Shown here in pieces: positions 7,115 to 11,958 of a stretch of DNA of 11,958 bases (the stretch's first letter is position 1; each line of letters starts with the position of its first letter). This DNA comes from Actinomycetota bacterium (GTDB taxonomy: Bacteria > Actinomycetota > Acidimicrobiia > Acidimicrobiales > Microtrichaceae): positions 1-11,958 of the forward strand of contig JAFDWA010000026.1 in NCBI GenBank assembly GCA_018268735.1, given 5' to 3'. The notes under the pieces were generated by a model. That model was not told the origin of the DNA and searched no databases. It saw nothing but the letters and a program-made list of their open reading frames with translations. Both the position numbers and the translations under genes were made by a program.

Positions 7115-8503
7115 TCAGCCGTCGGCGGACCAGCCTGTGCGAGGGAGCAGCACACCCGGGTTCATGATTCCGGATGGATCGAACGCCGCCTTGATGCGAC
7201 CGAGGAGTTGCAGCTCTGCGGGTCCGTGCGCCAGCTCGATCCAGCGTGCCTTCGCGCGACCGATGCCGTGCTCGGCGCTGATCGTCCCGTGCAGCTCTCC
7301 CACGAGTCGGAGCACGGCATCGTCGACGGTGTCGTCGTCGGGGTCGACGCCGGTGATGTTGATGTGGAGCGCGCTCTCGCCTCCGTGGCCGAAGAGCCAC
7401 GTCCGAGCCCGAGGGGCGATCGAGCTCACCAGCAGCGGAGCGCGCTCGACCAGCTCGGCGAGCGATCCAGGTGGTACCGCAACGTCCAGCTTGTGCGGGA
7501 TGCCGACGGTGGAGATGGCCGCAGTGTGCTCCTCGCGGTAGCGCCACAGCCGCCTCCGAGCGGCGTCGTCCTCCGCCACGGCGACATCCACCACACCGGG
7601 AAGGGAACCGACCACCTCCGAGAGCTCGACGGTCGGATCCCGCAGGTCGGCGGCTTCGATGAGCACATAGGCCCCGGTGGTCTCGGTGAACGGCGGCGCC
7701 AGGTCGAACGCGGCGCACACCAACTCGAGGCCGTCGGCGAGGAAGAGCTCGACGGACTCGACCGTCGGGAGCAGCCCACGGATCGACTCGGCCGCCAGGG
7801 CCGCATCGCCGACGGACCCGAAGCGCAGCAGCGCCGTCGTGCGCAGCGAGTACGACGCAGCGAGTCGCAGGCGGGCCCGGGTCACGACCCCGAGCGTTCC
7901 CTCGCTGCCGGTCACGATCGACGGCAGGTGGTAGCCGGTGTTGTCGCGCAGCGTGCCGCCGAGGTTCGAGAGGGTCACCCCTTCGCCGGTGACGACCTCG
8001 ACGCCGACGACCTGGTGGCGCGTGTCGCCGTAGCGGACCGCCCGCGTGCCGCAGGCGTTCGTGGCGATCGTGCCCCCGACGGTGGCCGTGTCCCGGCTTG
8101 CGAGGTCGACGCCGTAGTCCCAGCCGTGCTCCCGGGCTGCACGCTGGACGTCGCCGATCGTGGTGCCCGCAGCAGCGGTCAGCACACCGGCGTGGGCAGT
8201 GACCGACTCGACGCCAGCGAGGCGATCGAGGCTGAGGACGACCTCGCCGGCGAGGGGTACCGAGCCGCCGACGAGACCGGTGTTGCCGCCTTGGGGGACG
8301 ATGCCCACCTCGCGGTCACGGCAGTAGGTGATGGTCGCGGCGACCTGCTCGGTGCTCGACGGCCGGACCACTGGCGTGGGGGGCCCGTGGAATCGACCGG
8401 TCCAGTCGCGTCGGTAGCGGGCAGTCACCTCGGGGTCGTCGAGGACGTTGCCTCCTCCGACGATGTCTCGCAGGGCCCGACCGAGGGTCTCCTCCGGCGT
8501 CAT
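7115..8503 (-). CDS. FAD-linked 2-hydroxyacid oxidase/dehydrogenase (GlcD / D-2-hydroxyglutarate dehydrogenase type)
   Basis: A 462-aa flavoenzyme of the VAO/PCMH superfamily that oxidises a D-2-hydroxyacid (glycolate, D-lactate or D-2-hydroxyglutarate) to the 2-oxoacid. The FAD-binding PP-loop is PQGGNTGLVGGS (70-81), with further FAD contacts in TVGGTIATNACGTRAVRYG (141-159) and VTGSEGTLGVVT (197-208). The C-terminal domain keeps the metal-binding pattern H373-x6-H380 (GHGGESALHIN) and E411-H-G-I-G, and ends in DPSGIMNPGVLLP. The usual GDGN between the two histidines is GESA here, so the substrate may differ. The ATG at 8503 is chosen because upstream residues to 8587 lack family similarity and cross the divergent promoter. 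The Shine-Dalgarno is weak. The CsoR-like dyad at 8548-8563 lies 45 nt upstream. Confidence 0.92.
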   Translation of the reverse strand: MTPEETLGRALRDIVGGGNVLDDPEVTARYRRDWTGRFHGPPTPVVRPSSTEQVAATITYCRDREVGIVPQGGNTGLVGGSVPLAGEVVLSLDRLAGVESVTAHAGVLTAAAGTTIGDVQRAAREHGWDYGVDLASRDTATVGGTIATNACGTRAVRYGDTRHQVVGVEVVTGEGVTLSNLGGTLRDNTGYHLPSIVTGSEGTLGVVTRARLRLAASYSLRTTALLRFGSVGDAALAAESIRGLLPTVESVELFLADGLELVCAAFDLAPPFTETTGAYVLIEAADLRDPTVELSEVVGSLPGVVDVAVAEDDAARRRLWRYREEHTAAISTVGIPHKLDVAVPPGSLAELVERAPLLVSSIAPRARTWLFGHGGESALHINITGVDPDDDTVDDAVLRLVGELHGTISAEHGIGRAKARWIELAHGPAELQLLGRIKAAFDPSGIMNPGVLLPRTGWSADG

Positions 8504-8547
8504 GATCAGATCGTTCCACGGCGGTCGACCTGCCCGCGACCGCACTG

Positions 8548-8563
8548 ATACCCTGTGGGGTAT
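8548..8563. promoter_or_regulatory. CsoR/CstR-family-like operator dyad
   Basis: ATACCC-TGTG-GGGTAT is a perfect 6-bp inverted repeat with a 4-nt centre. The TACCC...GGGTA arms are the pattern bound by CsoR, RicR and CstR repressors (copper- or persulfide-responsive). It is centred in the gap between the divergent flavoenzyme (ATG 8503) and the small membrane protein (GTG 8594). A TACCCT (-10-like, 8549-8554) with TCGACC 18 nt upstream (8525-8530) would place the plus-strand promoter inside the dyad, as expected for a repressor site. No CsoR gene is in the window. Confidence 0.6.
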
Positions 8564-8593
8564 GTGGCATCCAACGTGGCGGAGCACTGCAGC

Positions 8594-8815
8594 GTGAACA
8601 CCTGCGGGTTGACCCGCGTGCTCGTTCCGGCGTTCTTCATCGGGTTCGCGGTGAGCGCTCTGGCCGGCAGGGAGATCTACGGTTGGGTCGTCGCGGGGTC
8701 GGTGGCCGTCGTGGTGGTGCTGTTCGGACGGCGGCGAGATGCCGGCGGGACGTGCTCGCTCTCCGACCGGGAGGCCGTGTCGTCGGGAGTCGTCGACGGC
8801 GACAGGGGCACCTGA
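8594..8815 (+). CDS. Small membrane protein, 73 aa, two transmembrane segments
   Basis: Predicted inner-membrane hairpin: TM1 LTRVLVPAFFIGFAVSALAG (6-25) and TM2 YGWVVAGSVAVVVVLFG (29-45), followed by a basic RRRD stop-transfer and a hydrophilic tail. Single cysteines sit before TM1 (C4) and after TM2 (in GGTCSLSD). The layout resembles the small YgaP-like/DUF2892 membrane proteins often found with CsoR/CstR-controlled sulfur or metal genes, but similarity is too weak to assign. The GTG at 8594 is preferred: GGAG at 8581-8584 lies 9 nt upstream. Upstream in-frame GTGs (8576, 8564, 8555) would fall next to or inside the operator. The next gene starts 34 nt downstream in the same direction, so an operon is likely. 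Confidence 0.65.
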   Translation: MNTCGLTRVLVPAFFIGFAVSALAGREIYGWVVAGSVAVVVVLFGRRRDAGGTCSLSDREAVSSGVVDGDRGT

Positions 8816-8849
8816 CCGATCCGGGACGACCGAACGACGAGGAGCATCC

Positions 8850-9500
8850 GTGGCAGACGAGTCGCATCCCCACCACGACGGGACCTACGTCGCGGACTTC
8901 GACAGCAAGGCAGCCACCTGGGACGACCCGGCGAAGATCGCACGGTCCCGCGAGGTGGCAGACGCCATCGTGGCGGCGACGCGACCCGGTCCAGCGACGA
9001 CCCTGCTCGAATACGGCGCAGGCACCGGCCTCGTCACCGAGGCGCTGGGCAGCCGGATCGGGCCTGCGGTGCTCGTCGACACCTCGGCGGGCATGCGTGA
9101 CGCCATGGCGGCCAAGGTCGCTGACGGCCGCCTCGTCGACGTCCGGATCGTCGACCTCGACCTGGAGCGACCGGATGCTGTGCTGCCCGACGAGCGCTTC
9201 GACGTGATCATCACGGTCCTCACGCTGCACCACGTCACCGAGCTCGACCGGGTGCTCGGACGGTTCCGGGACCTGCTCGCTCCGGAAGGGCACCTGTGCA
9301 TCGTCGACCTCGACGCCGAGGACGGGAGCTTCCACGGCGACGGGTTCACCGGCCATCACGGCTTCGAACGCGATGCGCTCGCGGAGCGGGTCAGGGCGGC
9401 GGGCTTCGGTGCGGTCGAGGTGTCGGACTGCGGACAGCTCGTCAGAGACGACGGCGAGTACCCGATGTTCCTGGCACTCGCGGCTGACCCGCGAGGCTGA
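8850..9500 (+). CDS. Class I SAM-dependent methyltransferase
   Basis: A 216-aa methyltransferase. The N-terminus has a histidine cluster (SHPHHD, 5-10) followed by FDSKAATWDDPAK (17-29), typical of small-molecule methyltransferases. Motif I is LEYGAGTGLVT (53-63), strand-2 acid D77 in VLVDTSAG, motif IV FDVIITVLTLHHV (117-129) and LLAPEGHLCIVDLD (142-155). The C-terminal GHHGFERDALAERVRAAGF (168-186) is shared with a recurrent subfamily. Substrate unknown. The GTG at 8850 is supported by GAGGAG (8839-8844) with a 5-nt spacer; a longer frame from 8739 overlaps the small membrane protein gene. It probably shares the 8548-8563 operator with that gene. It is convergent with the hemerythrin gene with only 3 nt between stops. 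Confidence 0.88.
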   Translation: MADESHPHHDGTYVADFDSKAATWDDPAKIARSREVADAIVAATRPGPATTLLEYGAGTGLVTEALGSRIGPAVLVDTSAGMRDAMAAKVADGRLVDVRIVDLDLERPDAVLPDERFDVIITVLTLHHVTELDRVLGRFRDLLAPEGHLCIVDLDAEDGSFHGDGFTGHHGFERDALAERVRAAGFGAVEVSDCGQLVRDDGEYPMFLALAADPRG

Positions 9501-9503
9501 GGC

Positions 9504-9998
9504 TCAGGCCACAAGGACGGGGCGCGTCCGCACGGTGTCGTCCCAGGTGAGGAGGTCCAGGTCCGCGTCGAGCGTTCGCTCACGCGCGGCGAAGATCTCG
9601 GCGACGTCGGCGGCGTCGAGGCGCTCGACCATGATCGACAGCCCGTCGCAGTCGCTCACGTGGGGCAGGATGGCGCGGATCAACCGCTGTGCCTCTTCGA
9701 CGTCGGCGTCGTCGAGCTCGGTCCCGGCGAGCTCGACGAGCCGTCGGGCACCCGCGATCGCGACGTCGTGGTCGTCGATGAGCGCGTCGATGTACTCGGG
9801 ACCGAAGATCTGCACGAGCAGCGGGTACATGGACTCCTCCTCGTAGCGGAAGTGCGGGCCGGTCAGCGCTGCGATCCGACCGAGGAGCTCTCCGGCCCGT
9901 TTGCCCTCCCGCTCGCCGAAGGCCGTCGACAGATCGAGGAGCCCGTCGCGGACCTGCCGGTGCTCGTCGCGGAACATGGTGCTGAACGCTTCGGACAT
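9504..9998 (-). CDS. Hemerythrin-domain (HHE) protein
   Basis: A 164-aa four-helix-bundle protein expected to bind a non-heme di-iron centre, with roles in O2 or NO sensing/binding or iron-sulfur repair in related proteins. Candidate ligands fall in the HHE pattern: H13 (RDEHRQV), H49 and E53 (GPHFRYEEES), H77 (DDHDVA), H113 and D118 (PHVSDCDG, an H-x4-D as in hemerythrin). A C-terminal extension of about 40 residues (after 125) ends in TRPVLVA. The start is firm: AGGAGGT (10006-10012) lies 7 nt before the ATG at 9998. Two inverted repeats lie in the divergent intergenic region to the crotonase gene and could be operators. Confidence 0.9.
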   Translation of the reverse strand: MSEAFSTMFRDEHRQVRDGLLDLSTAFGEREGKRAGELLGRIAALTGPHFRYEEESMYPLLVQIFGPEYIDALIDDHDVAIAGARRLVELAGTELDDADVEEAQRLIRAILPHVSDCDGLSIMVERLDAADVAEIFAARERTLDADLDLLTWDDTVRTRPVLVA

Positions 9999-10044
9999 GG
10001 TCGGTACCTCCTGGGTGCCGGAGCTCTGCGGGGAGCGCAGGAAT

Positions 10045-10063
10045 CCCGACCAGTGTGGTCAGG
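10045..10063. promoter_or_regulatory. Imperfect dyad upstream of the hemerythrin gene
   Basis: CCCGACCA-gtg-TGGTCAGG: 8-bp arms with one mismatch and a 3-nt centre, 47 nt upstream of the hemerythrin ATG. Candidate repressor or activator site; regulator unknown. Confidence 0.35.
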
Positions 10064-10089
10064 TATTGGTTCCTCTGTCGACCCCTCGA

Positions 10090-10102
10090 CGATGTGACAT
10101 CG
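10090..10102. promoter_or_regulatory. Perfect 13-nt dyad in the hemerythrin/crotonase gap
   Basis: CGATGT-G-ACATCG, a perfect 6-bp inverted repeat around one base, about 38 nt before the crotonase start. Too tight for an RNA hairpin, so more likely a DNA-binding site if functional. Confidence 0.33.
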
Positions 10103-10140
10103 CGCACCTCTGGGCCGCGGCCTCCCACTGATGGTGCGGC

Positions 10141-11016
10141 GTGTTGTGGTCGAATGCGGTCGTGGAGTTCACGACGATCGATGTGGGCAGCGACGGTGCG
10201 CGCGGATGGATCGAGCTGAACCGTCCGGACAAGCGCAACGCGCTGTCGACGACGATGCTCGCCGAGCTCGCCGCAGCCGCTCGATGGTTCGAGGACCGAC
10301 CAGGGGTCAAGGTGGTGGTCGTGTCGGGGAGGGGCCGGTCCTTCTGTGCGGGTGCCGACCTGTCGACGTTCGTGACGCCGGATGTCGTGCGGTCACCTCG
10401 CGATGCCGCCGATCTCGGACGGGCCATGGCGGATGCCATCGAGGAGATGTCTGCGGTGACCATCGCTCGGATCCACGGCCACTGCGTCGGCGGCGGCCTG
10501 GTGCTGGCAGCGGCGTGCGATCTGCGAGCGGCCGCAGAGGACACGTACTTCTCGATCCCCGAAGTGGACCTCGGCATCCCGTTGGCCTGGGGTGGGATCC
10601 CGAGGCTCGTGCGTGAGATCGGACCAGCGCTGACCAAGGAGCTGGTGCTGACGTGTCGACCCTTCAGCGCCGGCGAGGCGCAGGCGGCGGGGTTCCTCAA
10701 CCGGGTCGTCGCGGTCGACCGACTCGATGCCGACGTCGAGGAAGTTGCCCGTCGACTCGCCGAGAAGTCGTCGTTCACCCTGCGGGCCACGAAGCGCCAT
10801 GTGGATGCGGTGACCGCGCAGGCGGTGGGGATCGATCGCTCGTGGTCCGACGCGGACGTGCTGGTCTCCGCGTTGCACGACGAGGAGTCACGATCGGTGG
10901 CGCTCGCGTACCTCGAGCGGTTCGGCCACCAGGCCCCGACGACAGCGGAGCCCGCCGACGTCCGCCATGGAGATCACGAAGCGCGCTCGGAGGGAATCGA
11001 ACCCCCAACCTTCTGA
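10141..11016 (+). CDS. Enoyl-CoA hydratase/isomerase (crotonase) family protein
   Basis: A 291-aa crotonase-fold enzyme acting on acyl-CoA thioesters. Landmarks are RPDKRNALS (29-36), the oxyanion-hole segments SFCAGADLS (68-75) and HGHCVGGGLVLAAACDLRAA (112-131), and FSIPEVDLGIP (137-147). The equivalent of rat hydratase Glu164 is present (E141), but the Glu144 equivalent (GGGxE) is Val121, so a canonical hydratase is doubtful; isomerase or another crotonase activity is possible. The start is uncertain: GTG 10141 or GTG 10162 (VEFTTIDVG), neither with a good Shine-Dalgarno. The last residues (about 281-291, ARSEGIEPPTF) are antisense translation of the tRNA-Arg fragment; the stop at 11014-11016 lies inside it. 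That tail is probably not conserved. Confidence 0.9.
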   Translation: MLWSNAVVEFTTIDVGSDGARGWIELNRPDKRNALSTTMLAELAAAARWFEDRPGVKVVVVSGRGRSFCAGADLSTFVTPDVVRSPRDAADLGRAMADAIEEMSAVTIARIHGHCVGGGLVLAAACDLRAAAEDTYFSIPEVDLGIPLAWGGIPRLVREIGPALTKELVLTCRPFSAGEAQAAGFLNRVVAVDRLDADVEEVARRLAEKSSFTLRATKRHVDAVTAQAVGIDRSWSDADVLVSALHDEESRSVALAYLERFGHQAPTTAEPADVRHGDHEARSEGIEPPTF

Positions 11017-11026
11017 TCCGTAGTCA
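10982..11026 (-). pseudogene. 3' half of tRNA-Arg(ACG): displaced fragment / attachment site core
   Basis: Read on the minus strand: TGA (3' edge of the anticodon stem's 5' strand, 11026-11024), loop CTACGGA with anticodon ACG (11021-11019), stem TCAGA, variable AGGTT, T-arm GGGGG-TTCGATT-CCCTC (11006-10990), acceptor 3' strand CGAGCGC (10989-10983), then a discriminator G. Upstream of 11026 the sequence does not continue the anticodon stem (GA instead of the expected TC), and there is no D-arm or 5' acceptor strand (GCGCTCG expected). CCA is not encoded. It cannot be a functional tRNA. A 3' half cut near the anticodon is what tyrosine-recombinase integration into a tRNA leaves at one end. 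Confidence 0.82.
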
Positions 11027-11127
11027 TCGTTGGGGTGTGATGGTGCGGATTGGCCGGGGGTCATGGCCCGACGTTCCGCGGGTGGTGGCGTGCGGGTGTG
11101 CTTTCGAGGTTCGTGGATCGCGGCTGA

Positions 11128-11150
11128 ACCATGGGACGTGACCATGGGAC
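11128..11150 (+). repeat. Tandem direct repeat overlapping the start of the 121-aa gene
   Basis: ACCATGGGAC occurs at 11128-11137 and again at 11141-11150, 3 nt apart (13-nt period, just over one helical turn). Each copy contains the palindrome CCATGG, and the second contains the probable start codon (11144). Possible operator for the downstream ribbon-helix-helix protein. Confidence 0.4.
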
Positions 11151-11509
11151 AGGGGCACCCTGATGCCGAAACGATCCTGATGTGGATCGCCAACCACGAC
11201 GACTCTCAGCTCGTCGACCTCGCGAACCTGTGGCACGGCTACAGCTACCTCGGGACCCTGAGCGCTGAGCGCTCCGCCAGGTATGACACCGTGCTCGACG
11301 AGCTGGTCGCCGACGGCACCCTCGTCCGCACCGGTGACCGCTACATCGGGTTCAGCGTTGCGGCGATGCGGGACTACGCACTGTCATGGCGAGATGCTGG
11401 CCCTGGATCCCACGCCCCGACTGGCGTGGACCGGTGGTGGCAGGAACACATCGAGGAGCTCATGGAGGAGCGCTACGCCGCCAACCGCCGAGACATGGTC
11501 TCGGACTGA
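11144..11509 (+). CDS. Hypothetical protein, 121 aa (possible winged-helix fold), element-borne
   Basis: I do not recognise this protein. It is acidic. Residues 8-30 are helical (ETILMWIANHDDSQLVDLAN) and 42-70 (RSARYDTVLDELVADGTLVR followed by TGDRYIGFS) look like a recognition helix plus beta-wing of a winged-helix domain. The C-terminal region is an amphipathic, Trp/Glu-rich helix (VDRWWQEHIEELMEERYAAN, 95-114). Starts at ATG 11144, GTG 11138 and ATG 11063 are all in frame. 11144 is preferred because residues before it are poorly biased and read through a non-protein-like stretch; the Shine-Dalgarno is weak. Its stop overlaps the next start by one base (TGATG), so the two are probably translated together. 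Confidence 0.6.
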   Translation: MGQGHPDAETILMWIANHDDSQLVDLANLWHGYSYLGTLSAERSARYDTVLDELVADGTLVRTGDRYIGFSVAAMRDYALSWRDAGPGSHAPTGVDRWWQEHIEELMEERYAANRRDMVSD

Positions 11510-11703
11510 TGGAGCGCCCACCATCCGACGTTGACGCCGTGAGACGAGGTCGGCCCCGCGAGGGTCGGCCCGTCCACGTGCGCATCCCGGATGACGACAT
11601 CGAGATCATCGACCGACTCGCCGAGCATGACAGCGTGACCAGAGCGCACGTCATCCGGCGGCTCATCGCCGAAGGACTCGCATCCGAGCGTCCGCTGAGC
11701 TAG
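11509..11703 (+). CDS. Ribbon-helix-helix (CopG/Arc-type) DNA-binding protein, 64 aa
   Basis: A short basic N-terminus with an AT-hook-like RRGRPREGRP (12-21) is followed by a ribbon-helix-helix pattern: beta strand PVHVRI (21-26), helix A DDDIEIIDRLAEHD (28-41), turn, and helix B TRAHVIRRLIAEGLASE (44-60). Such proteins dimerise, insert the paired strands into the major groove and usually act as autorepressors, antitoxins or plasmid/phage regulators. The ATG overlaps the preceding stop (TGATG, 11507-11511). Its stop codon TAG (11701-11703) shares the palindrome CTAG with the stop of the convergent holin-like gene. The direct repeat at 11128-11150 is a plausible target. Confidence 0.75.
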   Translation: MERPPSDVDAVRRGRPREGRPVHVRIPDDDIEIIDRLAEHDSVTRAHVIRRLIAEGLASERPLS

Positions 11704-11900
11704 AGCTTCGCGTTCGGGGTTACGGACTGGCGGACCAGCAGTGACAGGACGGCGATCATCGCGACGTTCGCTCCTGCGATCTGGTCAGGTGTCGCTGTGA
11801 CCGCACCGAACAGGACGAGCGCGTTGATGACCGCGACGATGGCGCCGGAGATGACTGCGGGTTCCTGCGTGACGATGTTCTTGATGGAGAAGCTGGACAT
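11700..11900 (-). CDS. Holin-like small membrane protein, 66 aa
   Basis: Two predicted membrane helices, AVISGAIVAVINALVLFGAV (15-34) and IAGANVAMIAVLSLLV (41-56), are joined by a short polar turn (TATPDQ), with a conserved-looking N-terminus (NIVTQEPAVISG) and a C-terminal RQSVTP. This architecture and the TxEP...VTP framing resemble small holin-type or lysis-associated membrane proteins of actinophages. Holins permeabilise the host membrane so the endolysin can reach the cell wall. A strong Shine-Dalgarno (GAGGAGGT, 11916-11909) lies 8 nt before the ATG at 11900 and overlaps the stop of the upstream gene. Its stop overlaps the convergent regulator's stop. A non-lytic small membrane protein cannot be excluded. 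Confidence 0.65.
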   Translation of the reverse strand: MSSFSIKNIVTQEPAVISGAIVAVINALVLFGAVTATPDQIAGANVAMIAVLSLLVRQSVTPNAKL

Positions 11901-11908
11901 GGGGTGAG

Positions 11909-11917
11909 ACCTCCTCA
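11909..11917 (-). promoter_or_regulatory. Ribosome binding site overlapping the upstream stop codon
   Basis: Minus-strand TGAGGAGGT merges the upstream gene's TGA (11917-11915) with the Shine-Dalgarno of the holin-like gene, indicating re-initiation or coupled translation in one operon. Confidence 0.6.
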
Positions 11918-11958
11918 GGTCGTGATGGTGTGGGCGAGCTGCTGGACGAGCTGGGTGA
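11915..11958 (-). CDS. C-terminal end of a further element gene (partial)
   Basis: Only the last 13 residues (TQLVQQLAHTITT) and the stop TGA are in the window. The stop is merged with the holin-like gene's Shine-Dalgarno and lies 14 nt from its start, which supports a real upstream gene. Position next to a holin-like gene would suit an endolysin or tail gene, but the fragment is too short to say. Confidence 0.45.
   Translation of the reverse strand, partial: TQLVQQLAHTITT

Larger units (their letters stand above)
11027..11958. mobile_element. Edge of a prophage or integrative element inserted at tRNA-Arg
   Basis: Starts where tRNA homology stops and runs off the right edge. It contains only small unassigned, regulatory and phage-like genes: a 121-aa unknown, a ribbon-helix-helix protein, a holin-like protein and the tail of another gene. 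No integrase, capsid or portal gene is in view, so phage versus ICE cannot be decided. The first 117 nt (11027-11143) hold no convincing gene. Confidence 0.6.

Noticed and set aside
7082..7121. Hairpin CGG(ctg)CTGAT ... ATCAGCCG between convergent genes
   Set aside because: Needs a 3-nt bulge and about 20-nt loop, has no T-run and overlaps both gene ends; too weak to call a terminator.
6504..7718. Long N-terminal extension of the minus-strand methyltransferase frame
   Set aside because: Arg-rich, low-complexity translation overlapping two clear genes; a promoter-like sequence and ATG ATG at 6503 mark the true start.
9203..9215. Perfect palindrome CGTGAT-C-ATCACG
   Set aside because: Inside the methyltransferase motif IV coding region (FDVIITV); explained by codons.
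11027..11075. A 5' half that would complete the tRNA-Arg
   Set aside because: No D-arm (GCTCA...GGATAGAGC type) and no GCGCTCG acceptor strand upstream of the anticodon stem.
1..11958. CRISPR array or insertion sequence
   Set aside because: No regularly spaced repeats, transposase motifs or paired terminal inverted repeats were seen.

Overview
The window is high-GC, GTG-rich, densely packed DNA that reads as the chromosome of an actinobacterium. GC-rich third codon positions, frequent GTG starts, 1-4 nt gene overlaps, and a tRNA-Arg(ACG) fragment of the actinobacterial pattern all point that way. The gene mix (crotonase, GH15 trehalase-like enzyme, Ada-AlkA fusion) would suit Acidimicrobiia or a relative, but the genus cannot be read from the sequence.

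Layout. 1-409 (-): N-terminal part of a GH15/trehalase-like hydrolase running off the left edge. 592-810 (+): a 72-aa orphan. 833-2904 (-): threonine-aldolase-like lyase followed, through an ATGA overlap, by a SEC-C methionine aminopeptidase. 2981-5576 (+): an alkylation-repair operon of Ada-AlkA fusion, then Ogt (ATGA overlap), then a ThpR-type 2H phosphoesterase. 5682-6503 (-): a SAM methyltransferase, divergent from a single-pass membrane protein (6609-7091, +). 7115-8503 (-): an FAD-linked 2-hydroxyacid oxidase/dehydrogenase. It is divergent from a small membrane protein and a second methyltransferase (8594-9500, +), with a perfect CsoR-type dyad in the divergent gap. 9504-9998 (-): a hemerythrin-like protein, divergent from a crotonase-family gene (10141-11016, +).

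The most informative point is at 10982-11026. The minus strand there carries the 3' half of a tRNA-Arg(ACG), from the 3' edge of the anticodon stem's 5' strand to the discriminator base, with no D-arm or 5' acceptor strand. This is what an element integrated at a tRNA gene leaves at one end. To its right, unlike the metabolic genes to the left, are an unrecognised 121-aa protein, a coupled 64-aa ribbon-helix-helix regulator, a convergent holin-like two-helix membrane protein, and the tail of a further minus-strand gene. I read 11027-11958 as the edge of a prophage or integrative element whose integrase and reconstituted tRNA lie beyond the right edge.

Gene relationships: the repair operon handles alkylated DNA at three levels (sensing and demethylation, base excision, direct reversal) and adds an RNA-end enzyme. 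The 8548-8563 operator could couple metal or sulfur-species sensing to the small membrane protein and methyltransferase, and possibly to the divergent flavoenzyme. Functions beyond family level are inference.
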